From: Nocardioides flavescens
GTDB lineage: Bacteria > Actinomycetota > Actinomycetes > Propionibacteriales > Nocardioidaceae
NCBI RefSeq assembly: GCF_009823805.1
Contig: NZ_WUEK01000016.1
Span: 1-64,000, forward strand
Direction of reading: 5' to 3'
DNA: 64,000 nucleotides
This document shows, piece by piece, positions 16,357 through 25,240 of this stretch (its first letter is position 1; each line of letters opens with the position of its first letter). The position numbers were made by a program, and so were the translations under genes. Below the pieces are notes generated by a model. The model was given only the letters and a program-made list of their open reading frames with translations, made no database searches and was not told where the DNA came from.

Positions 16357-18381
16357 GTGACTGCCGCAGCGAGTGCCTCGACCACGACGCCGGTCGCGGA
16401 CGTGCTGGCGGCCGCGGTGGCCTCCCTCGGGGGCACCGAGCGTGCGGGGCAGGTCCAGATGGCCGAGGCCGTGGCCGAGGCGCTGAGCGAGGGCGAGCAC
16501 CTGCTCGTGCAGGCCGGCACCGGCACCGGCAAGTCGCTGGCCTACCTCGTGCCGGCGCTGCTGCACGACTCGCGGGTCGTCGTCGCCACGGCGACCCTGG
16601 CGCTGCAGCACCAGCTCGTCGAGCGCGACCTGCCACGCCTGGTCGAGGCGGTCAAGGACCAGCCGGGCGTCGACGCGTCGTACGCCGTGCTGAAGGGGCG
16701 CTCCAACTACGCCTGCCTGCACCGGATCCGGGCCGGGGTGCCCGACGAGCAGGGCGCGCTGATCGAGGTGCCGCAGGGCTCGATGGCCACCAAGGTGCTC
16801 GAGCTGCGGGCCTGGGCGGAGCAGGCGGCGGAGGACGGCGAGACGGGGGAGCGCGACCACGCGCCGCGCCACACCGAGCGCGAGTGGCGCCAGGTCTCGG
16901 TCAACCACCGCGAGTGCCTCGGCGCCGCCAAGTGCCCCTTCGGCGAGGAGTGCTTCGCCGAGCGCGCGCGGGAGAAGGCGCAGCGCTCCCACCTCGTCGT
17001 CACCAACCACTCGCTGCTCGCGATCGACGCCATCGAGGGCGTCCCGATGATCCCGGAGTACGACGCCGTCGTCGTCGACGAAGCCCACGAGCTGGTCAGC
17101 CGGGTCACCCAGGCCGCCACCGACGAGCTGTTCGCCGCCGACGTCGACCGCGCGGCGAGCCGGTCCCAGCGCCACGTCGACGGCAGCGAGGCCGACGACC
17201 TCGCCGACGCCGGCGACCGGCTGCGCGAGGTCATCGCCGACCTCCCGGCCGGGCGCATCGACGCGCTGCCCGACGCCCTCGCCGACGCGCTCGCAGGGGT
17301 GCGCGACGCCGCGCGCGCCTGCCTCTCGGCGTACCCCAAGAGCGGGCCGTCGGCCCCCGGTGAGGCCGACCCCGGGCTCACCCAGGCCAAGGGGTCGGTG
17401 CAGGAGGTCTTCGCGACCGCGGAGCGGATGGCGACCGGCTCCGAGCACGACGTCCTGTGGGTCACCGAGGCCGGGCCGGGCCAGAGCGGGCGACCGCCGC
17501 ACCTGGCGGTCGCGCCGCTGCAGGTGTGGGGCCCGATGCGCGACCGGCTGCTGTCGGACAAGGTCGCGGTCTTCACCAGCGCGACGCTGCGGCTCGGCGG
17601 TGACTTCGGCGCCGTCGCGTCGTCGTTCGGGCTCAAGGCCAGCGAGCAGGTCCGGCCCGACGAGGCGCCCCGCGAGCGCACCGAGGACGTGCTGCCGTGG
17701 AAGGGCCTCGACGTCGGGAGTCCCTTCGACTACGGCCAGCAGGCGATCCTCTACGTCGCGCGCCACCTCCCGCCGCCCGGGCGCGACGGCCTCGGCCCGG
17801 CCCAGCTCGACGAGATCGTCGAGCTGGTCGACGCCAGCGAGGGCCGGGCGCTCGGCCTCTTCTCCTCCCGGCGAGCCGCGGAGGCCGCGGCCGAGGCGGT
17901 CCGCGAGCGGCTGCCCCACCTCACCACGCTCGCCCAGGGCGACGCGCAGCTGCCCGAGCTGGCCCGCCAGTTCGTCGAGGACCCGCACACGTGCCTGTTC
18001 GGCACGCTCTCGCTGTGGCAGGGGCTCGACGTGCCGGGTGACACCTGCCAGCTGGTGATGATCGACCGGATCCCCTTCCCGCGCCCCGACGACCCGTTGA
18101 TGAGCGCCCGTCAGCGCGCCGCGGACCGGGCCGGCGGCAACGGCTTCATGCAGGTGGCCGCGACCCACGCGGCGCTGCTGATGGCCCAGGGCGCCGGACG
18201 CCTGGTCCGCACCACCACCGACCGCGGCGTGGTCGCGGTGCTCGACCCGCGGCTCGCGACGGCGCGCTACGGCGGGTTCCTCACCTCGAGCCTGCCGCCG
18301 ATGTGGACCACCACCGACCCGGGCCTCGTGCGCAAGGCGCTGTCGCGGCTCGCCGCAACCGCCGACTCCGACGCCCGCTGA
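16357..18381 (+). CDS. dinG: DinG/XPD-family ATP-dependent DNA helicase
   Basis: A 674-residue superfamily 2 helicase of the DinG/XPD type, which unwinds DNA 5'-3' and resolves R-loops or displaced strands. Walker A is VQAGTGTGKSLAYLVPALL and the DEAH box is VVVDEAHEL. Four cysteines in SNYACLHRI, ECLGAAKCPFG and EECFAERA form the expected iron-sulphur cluster between motifs I and II. The late GLFSSRRAAEAAA, LWQGLDVPG and QGAGRLVRTTTDRG match helicase motifs IV-VI. Length is normal for actinobacterial DinG. No clear SOS box was seen upstream, so LexA control is not indicated here. Confidence 0.93.
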   Translation: MTAAASASTTTPVADVLAAAVASLGGTERAGQVQMAEAVAEALSEGEHLLVQAGTGTGKSLAYLVPALLHDSRVVVATATLALQHQLVERDLPRLVEAVKDQPGVDASYAVLKGRSNYACLHRIRAGVPDEQGALIEVPQGSMATKVLELRAWAEQAAEDGETGERDHAPRHTEREWRQVSVNHRECLGAAKCPFGEECFAERAREKAQRSHLVVTNHSLLAIDAIEGVPMIPEYDAVVVDEAHELVSRVTQAATDELFAADVDRAASRSQRHVDGSEADDLADAGDRLREVIADLPAGRIDALPDALADALAGVRDAARACLSAYPKSGPSAPGEADPGLTQAKGSVQEVFATAERMATGSEHDVLWVTEAGPGQSGRPPHLAVAPLQVWGPMRDRLLSDKVAVFTSATLRLGGDFGAVASSFGLKASEQVRPDEAPRERTEDVLPWKGLDVGSPFDYGQQAILYVARHLPPPGRDGLGPAQLDEIVELVDASEGRALGLFSSRRAAEAAAEAVRERLPHLTTLAQGDAQLPELARQFVEDPHTCLFGTLSLWQGLDVPGDTCQLVMIDRIPFPRPDDPLMSARQRAADRAGGNGFMQVAATHAALLMAQGAGRLVRTTTDRGVVAVLDPRLATARYGGFLTSSLPPMWTTTDPGLVRKALSRLAATADSDAR

Positions 18382-18399
18382 GGTCGGCCCCAGGGCCTG

Positions 18400-18921
18400 T
18401 CAGTCCCGCCGGCGTCCGACGAGCCGGCCGACGACGAGGCGCACCACGAGGCCGAGCAGCACCAGGAGCACGGGGACGGCGACGCCGACCAGCCCCGGGT
18501 GGTCGTCGTGCTGGTCGCCCAACCAGGCCAGCGGGACGGCGATGACGAACGGCCCGACAAGCACCATCAGCAGCACCACGACGACCGCGCGCAGCGGTCG
18601 CGGACGCGGCCCGTTCGGCTCCGGCTCCCGCACCCACTGCCCGTAGAGCCCGGACGAGTCGCGCACGAGGCGGCCCGGGGGGAGCTCGACCCGGGTCGCC
18701 TGACCCAGCGCGTCGGCGACGACGTAGCCGCCCATCAGGACCAGGACCGCCAGCAGCACCAGCCCGACGGGCTCCGACGTCCCGGCGACCGCCAGCACCA
18801 GCGCCAGGCCGATGCCGATGAGGACCATCACGACGCCCAGGGCCGCGCCCACGGCGAGACGGGCGTCGCGCGACACCAGCCGCAGCCGCTCGCCGACGCC
18901 CACCCTCACCTCGGTCCCCAT
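18400..18921 (-). CDS. Predicted four-segment membrane protein, unknown function
   Basis: A 173-residue protein with a basic N-terminus and four hydrophobic segments, at about 24-45, 50-68, 110-132 and 143-165. Short charged loops lie between them, and the C-terminus is Arg-rich. I do not recognise a family. The ATG lies inside a 15-bp palindrome (18919-18933), CATGTCC-A-GGACATG. It is convergent with dinG, 18 bp apart, and codirectional with the phosphodiesterase gene after a 58-bp gap. Confidence 0.7.
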   Translation of the reverse strand: MGTEVRVGVGERLRLVSRDARLAVGAALGVVMVLIGIGLALVLAVAGTSEPVGLVLLAVLVLMGGYVVADALGQATRVELPPGRLVRDSSGLYGQWVREPEPNGPRPRPLRAVVVVLLMVLVGPFVIAVPLAWLGDQHDDHPGLVGVAVPVLLVLLGLVVRLVVGRLVGRRRD

Positions 18922-18933
18922 GTCCAGGACATG
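18919..18933. promoter_or_regulatory. 15-bp palindrome covering a start codon
   Basis: CATGTCC-A-GGACATG is perfectly palindromic around one central base. It overlaps the start codon of the membrane protein gene on the minus strand. It may be a repressor site placed at the transcription start of a leaderless gene, or chance. Confidence 0.4.
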
Positions 18934-18979
18934 CCCGCCGGGCGCGTGTGCGACGCCTGAGGCGGGACCGGACCGGACG

Positions 18980-20308
18980 TCAGCGACGACGCAGCCGCGA
19001 GCGCCCGTCGTACCCGCCGCTCGGGGCGCGCAGCCCGAGGAACTCCCCGACCGTCGGCGCGACGTCCACCGTCCGCGCTCGTCGCGACGACACCGTGCCG
19101 CGCGGCAGCGATGGGTGCCCGCCCGTGACGAAGAACGGGATCGGCTCGGTCGCAGGGTGCCCGTGGTTGCCGGGGATCGGGTTGGCCAGCAGCGTCGGGT
19201 CGCTGAAGCGCCACCCGGCCTGGCAGTAGGCGATCACGTCACCGGCCTCCGGGCCGAGGCGCAGCGACGGCTCGGTCGTGGCGTACGTCGCCAGCACGCC
19301 CGGCACGGTCGACGCCACGGCCTGCATCCGGGCCACCGCCTCGGCCCGGCGGGCAGGGTCGCCGGTCCAGTAGAGGAGGTCGGCGCCGCCGTTGTCGGCG
19401 ATCTGCACCTGACCGGCCAGCAGCGGGTCGGCGGCGAAGGGGCGGGCCAGGCTGACCACGCGGTCGGGGGTCGACCAGTCCATCGAGTGGTCGGCGAGCA
19501 CCAGCAGCATCGACCGGTCCCAGCGTCCCGTGCGCCTCAGGTGGTCGACGAAGCGGCCGACCAGCAGGTCGGTGTCGGCGAGCGCCGTGCGGCGCAGTGC
19601 CTTCAGCCCGAGGGGACCGGTGAGATCGGAGTGACCGAAGCGGTCGATGTCGCCGAGGTTGACGAAGACGAGGTGCGGGTCGAAGGTGTCGACCATGTCG
19701 ATGGCGGCTTGGACGGTGAAGGCGTCGGGGGCGTGCTCGGTGACCGGCAGGGTCGGCTGCGGCTCCCAGCGGTAGGTCGCGCGGGTGCCGAAGATGCCGT
19801 AGAGGTACTCCTTGCTCAGCACCGAGCCGGTCCGCAACCCGTTCGCGGCGAGCCGGTCGAGGAGCGTGGCGCCACGCAGGTCGGTGGGCCGGTCGAGGGT
19901 CCGCACGTCGCCCTCGGCCCGGTCGTAGACAGAGTTGGCCGGCACGCCAGTGCGGTCGGGTCGCACCCCGCTCATCATCATGACGTGGTTGGGGATCGTC
20001 TCCATGACCGGCAGGGACGCCGCCCGCGGGAACGCCAGTCCGCCGTCGCGCAGCGCGGCCAGCCGCGGCGTCAGCCCCTGGTCGAGCTCGTCGGGCCGAC
20101 AGCCGTCGATCACGAGCACGTAGGCGCGGCGTCGGCGCCGCAGCCGGGTCCGCGGCCGGGCCGCCGCCGCGGCGGCCGACTGGGCCACGAAGCCGCCGCC
20201 GCCGGCCACGGAGAAGGCGAGACCCGTCGCGCCGGCGCGCAGCAGCGTGCGGCGGCCGGTCGCGACCTCGGTCAGGCCCCGCTCGAAGGGGGTCGGGTGC
20301 TCGGTCAC
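18980..20308 (-). CDS. Exported type I phosphodiesterase/nucleotide pyrophosphatase
   Basis: A 442-residue alkaline-phosphatase-superfamily enzyme that probably cleaves phosphodiester or pyrophosphate bonds outside the membrane. An N-terminal twin-arginine-like signal is present (TGRRTLLRAGATGLAFSVAG). The metal and nucleophile site is VLVIDGCRPDEL and LPVMETIPNHVMMMSG, where the Thr is the expected nucleophile. Further metal ligands are in FVNLGDIDRFGHS, LADHSMDWS and GNHGHP. The GTG start overlaps the phoD stop (GTGA), so the two phosphatases are one translational unit, probably under phosphate control through the repeat at 22043-22064. Confidence 0.87.
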   Translation of the reverse strand: MTEHPTPFERGLTEVATGRRTLLRAGATGLAFSVAGGGGFVAQSAAAAAARPRTRLRRRRRAYVLVIDGCRPDELDQGLTPRLAALRDGGLAFPRAASLPVMETIPNHVMMMSGVRPDRTGVPANSVYDRAEGDVRTLDRPTDLRGATLLDRLAANGLRTGSVLSKEYLYGIFGTRATYRWEPQPTLPVTEHAPDAFTVQAAIDMVDTFDPHLVFVNLGDIDRFGHSDLTGPLGLKALRRTALADTDLLVGRFVDHLRRTGRWDRSMLLVLADHSMDWSTPDRVVSLARPFAADPLLAGQVQIADNGGADLLYWTGDPARRAEAVARMQAVASTVPGVLATYATTEPSLRLGPEAGDVIAYCQAGWRFSDPTLLANPIPGNHGHPATEPIPFFVTGGHPSLPRGTVSSRRARTVDVAPTVGEFLGLRAPSGGYDGRSRLRRR

Positions 20309-21993
20309 TGCACGGGTCCGTTCGCCTCGGTGATGCGGGAGCTGCCCGCACGGGTCTGCAGGGAGCGCGACCAGGTGACCGGGGTGGCCCGGTCGGCGCG
20401 GTCGCCGATGACGTACCAGTCCATCTGCGCGCGCTGGGGCGTCAGGTCGAGGACGCAGAAGCCGTGGTTGTCGAAGTCGAGGAACCGCACGTGCCGGTTG
20501 TTGGCGACGATCGCCGCCTCGACGGCCAGGCTCGCGGTGCGCGGGGGCGCGCCCAGGACGTCCTTGAGGTTGTTGGACGTGACCGAGGAGCAGACGAACT
20601 CCACGCCGGCCGAGTCGCCGAGCGGGTACGTCGCCGCGTCGTAGGGCAGCTCGGCCGCCCACGCCGAGTGGATGTCGCCGGTGATGAAGAGCGCGCCGCT
20701 CACGCCCCGGTCACGGATGTGGGTGAGGACCTCGCGCCGGTCGGCCGTGTAGCCGTCCCACTGGTCGACGTTGTAGGCGACACCGTCGGCGGGCAGGAGT
20801 CCGGTGACGTCGTTGACCGGGTCGATCAGCTGGCGGGGGACCGCGCCGAAGTCGACCGGGGCGATCATCACCGGGTTGCCGATCACCTTCCACTGGGCCC
20901 GGTCGTCGGCCAGCGACTCCTTGAGCCACGCCATCTGCTCCTCGCCGGTGATGGTGCGCGCCGGGTCGCTCACGGCGGGGTCGAGGCCGGGCAGCGGCAG
21001 CGCTCCTGCAACCTGCTGGCTGCGGTAGGTGCGCAGGTCGAGCATGCTCAGCTCGGCGAGTCGTCCGAAGCGGATCCGCCGGAACAGCCGGTCGCCGTCG
21101 CCCAGCCGAGCCGTGCCCTCCATCCGCACCGGCATCCACTCGTCGTACGCGCGGTGCGCCTGGGCCCGGCGGGCGGCGTAGTCGCCCTCGCCCGGCTGGT
21201 GGTTCTCGGCGCCGCCGGACCACTGGTCGTTGGTCACCTCGTGGTCGTCCCACGTGACGATCCACGGGTAGCGGGCGTGGAGCGCCTGCAGGTCGGGGTC
21301 CTGCTTGTACTGCGCGTGCCGCTGCCGGTAGTCGGCCAGCACCAGCGTCTCGTGCGGCGGCTGGTGCGGGCGGATGTCGACGTCGTCGTGGCCGTAGCCG
21401 TACTCCCCGGGGCCGTACTCGTAGAGGTAGTCCCCGAGGTGGACGACGGCGTCGAGGTCCTCCCGCCCCGCGAGGGCGCGGTAGGCCGAGAACCACCCGG
21501 CCTGCAGGTTGGCGCACGAGACGACGCCGAGCCGGACCCGGTCGGGAGTGCTGGCGGCGGGCGGGGCCGTGCGGGTGCGCCCGACCGGGCTCACGCGCCG
21601 CCCGAGCCGGAACCGGTAGTGGTACCACGTGTCGGGTCGCAGACCGTCCGCGTCGACCTTGACGGTGTGGTCGCGGTGCGGGCCGGTCCGCACCCGACCG
21701 CGGCGCACGATGCGGCGGAAGCGCCGGTCGGTGGCGACCTCCCACTCGACGACGACGGAGGGGCCCCGGCCCGAGCCGGGGGCCGCCGCCGCCGTGGGCG
21801 TCACCCGGGTCCAGAGCACGACCGACCGGGGCAGCGGGTCACCCGAGGCCACCCCGTGCTGGAAGGTCCGTCCGGATCCACGGGGGCGCTCCGCCGCGTG
21901 CGCGGCGGGGCTCAGCGTCGACAGGCCGACGCCGGCCGCGCCGGTGGCCAGCACGGAACGACGGTGCAGGGTGAGGTCACGAGGCTCGTCCAC
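20305..21993 (-). CDS. phoD: PhoD-family alkaline phosphatase, Tat-exported
   Basis: A 562-residue metallophosphoesterase with a twin-arginine signal (LHRRSVLATGAAGVGLSTLS). PhoD enzymes use Ca and Fe to strip phosphate from diverse organic phosphates and teichoic acids. The N-terminal Ig-like PhoD_N domain contains QHGVASGDPLPRSVVLWTRV. The catalytic core shows VVSCANLQAGWFSAY, VVHLGDYLYEYG, WIVTWDDHEVTND and ALFITGDIHSAW. GTG start. A Pho-box-like 11-bp direct repeat lies 50 bp upstream, which fits induction under phosphate limitation. It is coupled to the phosphodiesterase gene downstream. Confidence 0.93.
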   Translation of the reverse strand: MDEPRDLTLHRRSVLATGAAGVGLSTLSPAAHAAERPRGSGRTFQHGVASGDPLPRSVVLWTRVTPTAAAAPGSGRGPSVVVEWEVATDRRFRRIVRRGRVRTGPHRDHTVKVDADGLRPDTWYHYRFRLGRRVSPVGRTRTAPPAASTPDRVRLGVVSCANLQAGWFSAYRALAGREDLDAVVHLGDYLYEYGPGEYGYGHDDVDIRPHQPPHETLVLADYRQRHAQYKQDPDLQALHARYPWIVTWDDHEVTNDQWSGGAENHQPGEGDYAARRAQAHRAYDEWMPVRMEGTARLGDGDRLFRRIRFGRLAELSMLDLRTYRSQQVAGALPLPGLDPAVSDPARTITGEEQMAWLKESLADDRAQWKVIGNPVMIAPVDFGAVPRQLIDPVNDVTGLLPADGVAYNVDQWDGYTADRREVLTHIRDRGVSGALFITGDIHSAWAAELPYDAATYPLGDSAGVEFVCSSVTSNNLKDVLGAPPRTASLAVEAAIVANNRHVRFLDFDNHGFCVLDLTPQRAQMDWYVIGDRADRATPVTWSRSLQTRAGSSRITEANGPVQ

Positions 21994-22042
21994 ACCCGTG
22001 AAGAACCCCTGGGACCGGCAGACGTCACGCCTCGCGCCCAGA

Positions 22043-22064
22043 TCTCACCTGACGTTCACCTGAC
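22043..22064. promoter_or_regulatory. Pho-box-like 11-bp direct repeat upstream of phoD
   Basis: TCTCACCTGAC (22043-22053) is followed immediately by GTTCACCTGAC (22054-22064). Ten-plus-one spacing and the GTTCACC core match the PhoP/RegX3-type boxes known from actinobacteria. It lies in the 100-bp gap between the PLD-like gene and phoD, both on the minus strand. Confidence 0.65.
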
Positions 22065-22093
22065 CGTTGCACGAGACCGTGCCGCGACGCGGC

Positions 22094-23395
22094 TCAGCGG
22101 CAGCGGGCCTGGGTCGGGACGACGCCGGTCCGGGCCTGGTGGGCGTGCTTGAACGCGTCGCCGACGTGGGCGGAGTAGGCCTTGAACGCCCAGGCGCCGT
22201 CGAGGCGCAGCATCATCTCGTCGTTGTAGAGCAGGCCGCCGCAGGTGGTGTTGCTCGTGCCGGTCAGCACGACGTACCGCACGGTCCCGGCCACCTTCGC
22301 GTGGATCGCGTAGACCTTGTCGTGGGTGACGATCGTGCGCACGTTGGCGTCGGGCAGGTCGACGGTCGAGCCGTCCGGGAGCCGGAACGGCTTCTGCAGC
22401 CAGTTCTCGATGAGGTCGCGGGTCGTCACGATCCGGATCCGGCAGCCGTCCTGCGCGAGGCGACCGATCTGCGCGCGGACGTCGTAGCGCTGGATGACCG
22501 CGACCATGATGTCGACCGTGCGTGCACCGGGCACGCACCGGACCTGCTTCAGCGTGGACAGCACCAGGTCGCTGCGCCGGGGGTAGACCGCGGCGGCCGG
22601 CGGACCGGCGTACCCCTTCTGACGGTCCTTCCAGGTCATGCCGTCGACCGTCCAGCTCTGCGCCCGCAGCCGGTCGAAGTAGCCGAGGGCGAAGGCGTAG
22701 AGCCCGTCGTCGTAGACCCGGGCGAGGGAGTTGTACTGGGAGTACTGCCGTCCCTCGAAGTTGGTCGAGGACGTGACCACCGAGCGTCTCCCGCCGATGT
22801 CGGCGAGCAGCAGCTTGAGGTGGTTGACGTCCTGCGAGGGCGGGGCGGGCCCGCTGCCGCGCCACGGCAGGCACGCGCCCCGGCAGACGACCGCCGTCGC
22901 CCCGGCCGCCCGCAGCCGGGCTAGAAGCTGGCGCCCGGCGGGCTTCGTCGCGACGTCGGCGTCGGCGACCAGCTCGACGTGCGCCCCGCGCTCGAGCGCA
23001 CCGACCAGGGCCGTGGTCGTCGCGGGGATGTCCCAGCGGAACATCGCCACCCGCAGGCTGTCACCGGCTCCGGCCTCGCCGAAGATCTCGATGAAGCGCC
23101 GCACGACGGCTGCGTCACTGCCGCCGCGGGTGCTGGGGGAGGAGAAGCACACCTCGAGCGCAGCGTCGACGTTGCAGCCGCTGCGCACCACCCGGCCGGA
23201 GGTCGGCGCGGGAACGGCGGCGGCTCGGGCCGCAGGTCCGTCGGTGGGGCCGACCTCGCCCACGGCCGGCTGCACCCGCGTGTGGGCCTGCGAGCGGGCC
23301 AGCGAGGTCGAGGCCGGCGCGGCGGCGCACCCACTGGCGGCCAGGGTCAGGGCCACCGAGGTGACGGCGAGGCGGAGCAGGCGGCGCGGGCGCAT
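22094..23395 (-). CDS. Phospholipase D-like lipoprotein
   Basis: A 433-residue exported protein. The signal peptide ends in a lipobox (LTLAASGCAAAP), so it is probably lipid-anchored. Two PLD half-sites are visible: VNHLKLLLADIGG with a following SSTN, and IHAKVAGTVRYV with a following GTSN. Both have the His-x-Lys pair of the HKD motif. Six or more cysteines suggest extracytoplasmic disulphides. It probably hydrolyses phosphodiester bonds of lipids or nucleic acids outside the cell. It sits upstream of phoD and may share its phosphate-scavenging role, though that is inference. Confidence 0.82.
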   Translation of the reverse strand: MRPRRLLRLAVTSVALTLAASGCAAAPASTSLARSQAHTRVQPAVGEVGPTDGPAARAAAVPAPTSGRVVRSGCNVDAALEVCFSSPSTRGGSDAAVVRRFIEIFGEAGAGDSLRVAMFRWDIPATTTALVGALERGAHVELVADADVATKPAGRQLLARLRAAGATAVVCRGACLPWRGSGPAPPSQDVNHLKLLLADIGGRRSVVTSSTNFEGRQYSQYNSLARVYDDGLYAFALGYFDRLRAQSWTVDGMTWKDRQKGYAGPPAAAVYPRRSDLVLSTLKQVRCVPGARTVDIMVAVIQRYDVRAQIGRLAQDGCRIRIVTTRDLIENWLQKPFRLPDGSTVDLPDANVRTIVTHDKVYAIHAKVAGTVRYVVLTGTSNTTCGGLLYNDEMMLRLDGAWAFKAYSAHVGDAFKHAHQARTGVVPTQARCR

Positions 23396-23527
23396 GGACC
23401 GGAGGCTCTCACGTCCGGGTGAACGACGTCCGCTGTCTGCGCGTCGGGGGTCAGACGCGCCGGACCCCGGTGGAGGAGTCCACCGGGGTCCGGGATCGAG
23501 CGGGGTGCTGCGGGTAGCGGTGCTGCG

Positions 23528-25081
23528 TCAGGAGGCCTTGGCCCGGAGCACGGCCTTGACGTTCTGGTCGACCGGACGGCCACCGCAGGTGTAGGGCGAC
23601 TTGCTCAGCGGGTTGCAGCCCTTCATGCGCAGGCTGGCGTTGACCAGGGTGATCTCCACCGCGCCGACCGCGCCGGCACCGAAGGCGAGCTTCTTCTTCG
23701 CGACACCCTTGCCGTTCACCTTCAGGGCCTTCACGTCGATGATCAGGCCGGCGGGGTTGTAGATGACCGCGACGGCGCGCGAGCCGGTCGGCTTGCGGCC
23801 CATCTTGATCTTCACCTTCAGCGTCGAGTCCGCCGCGGTGCCCGAGGGCACGAACTGGTAGGTGTCGCTGGTGAGGTGGTCGAGCTTGGTGCTGAAGGCC
23901 TTCTTCTTCTTGGCCGGGCCGAGCGCGATGCCACCGCGCAGCGGCTTGGCCGGGTAGCCCAGGGCGGCGCCCTCGGCGAAGGTCTGCGCAGGCGAGCGGG
24001 TCGCAGCGGAGTAGAGGGCGAACTGCTCGGCCATGGTGGTCTTGCCGGCCTTCTTCAGCGCCTTGTTGATCGCCTGCAGCGAGTTCACCGCGCGGTTGGC
24101 GCCCTTGGTGGTGTCCTGGGCCTTGATCGCCTTGAGGATCAGGTCGGGGAGCGCACCGGTGCGGGCCGGGTAGTGCTCGGTGAGGTAGCGCAGGTAGTTC
24201 CACACGCCGTACTGGAAGACGCCGCCGAACTTGTCGATGGAGCGGCGCGGCTTCGTGATCGGGCTGTCGGCGAGGTACTGGAGGTTGTCGTTGATGCTCG
24301 GGTAGACCTCGTCCTCGACCCAGGCCGCCGAGGCCTCGAGGAACCAGTCGTCCATGTAGAAGCTGTAGGCGAACTGCGTGGCGTGGAAGTACTCGTGCGC
24401 CGCGGTCACCTGGAGGTTCTCCAGCGGGGTGCGGGGGAAGCCGGCGAAGTCGGCGTCGATCGCGCAGTAGGACCACACGCCGCGGCTGCGGCCCTTGAAC
24501 CGCTTCTGGTCGGTGGTGCAGTAGCCGTAGAGGCCCGGCTGCAGGTTCGTCAGGTAGATGTCGGTCTTGGAGTTCCCGCCGAGGTTGCCGTCGGGCAGCG
24601 GGCGCTTGTAGCCGGAGTCGGCGTAGGTCTCGGAGACCGTGTTGAGGACGTTGACGGCGTCGTTGATCGAGTAGCCGAGCTCGGCCGCGTTGTAGTGGAT
24701 GCTCAGGGTCGCGGTCTCGATGACGTTGGGCTCGTCGGGCCGCGCGACCAGCTTGTCGGCGGCCGCCTGGTCGGCGGGGGAGAGCGCGTCGCGCAGCTTC
24801 CAGAGCCGGCGCAGCGCCAGGGTCGCGTCGCGGTGCGAGCCGGTCTTGGCGGGGGTCATCGCCGCGGTGGCGTTGGCGAGGGCGCGCTCGGCGCGGTCGC
24901 CGCGGTCCTTGACCTTGACCAGCGGGCCCGCCTTGGCGGTCGCGGTCGCAGCCGGGGCCTGCGCAGCCGGGGCCGCGGCCTGGGCCGGCAGTCCGAGCGT
25001 GGTGGCCACGAGCGCGGTCGCGCTCGTCGCGACCGCGCCCAGCAGCAGCGCCGAGCGGCGCGCCCTGGTGGGCTTGAGCAT
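23528..25081 (-). CDS. Exported metalloprotease-like protein (MXAN_6640 type)
   Basis: A 517-residue secreted protein with a signal peptide ending near residue 35 (GLPAQAAAP). The HEXXH zinc site is in AAHEYFHATQFAYSF, near residue 230, followed by WFLEASAAWVEDEVYP, where Glu is the likely third ligand. This layout resembles the MXAN_6640-family putative metalloproteases. The C-terminal part is rich in Lys and beta structure and has a cysteine pair. The ATG at 25081 has GGAG 6-9 nt upstream. The target is unknown. It stands alone, 159 bp from lexA. Confidence 0.8.
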   Translation of the reverse strand: MLKPTRARRSALLLGAVATSATALVATTLGLPAQAAAPAAQAPAATATAKAGPLVKVKDRGDRAERALANATAAMTPAKTGSHRDATLALRRLWKLRDALSPADQAAADKLVARPDEPNVIETATLSIHYNAAELGYSINDAVNVLNTVSETYADSGYKRPLPDGNLGGNSKTDIYLTNLQPGLYGYCTTDQKRFKGRSRGVWSYCAIDADFAGFPRTPLENLQVTAAHEYFHATQFAYSFYMDDWFLEASAAWVEDEVYPSINDNLQYLADSPITKPRRSIDKFGGVFQYGVWNYLRYLTEHYPARTGALPDLILKAIKAQDTTKGANRAVNSLQAINKALKKAGKTTMAEQFALYSAATRSPAQTFAEGAALGYPAKPLRGGIALGPAKKKKAFSTKLDHLTSDTYQFVPSGTAADSTLKVKIKMGRKPTGSRAVAVIYNPAGLIIDVKALKVNGKGVAKKKLAFGAGAVGAVEITLVNASLRMKGCNPLSKSPYTCGGRPVDQNVKAVLRAKAS

Positions 25082-25240
25082 GAGTTCTCCGAGTCTGTGG
25101 AGGGTCGACGAGGTCGGGCTGACCTTACCGTGTGAGACGGACAGCACCCGGTGTTCGGTTGGGCCCGGTGCCGCACGCGTTCCTGGACTCGAGGTGGGGA
25201 CCCGCTCGGGGTCGCGGCGACCTGGGGGTCGTGGGGTGGC

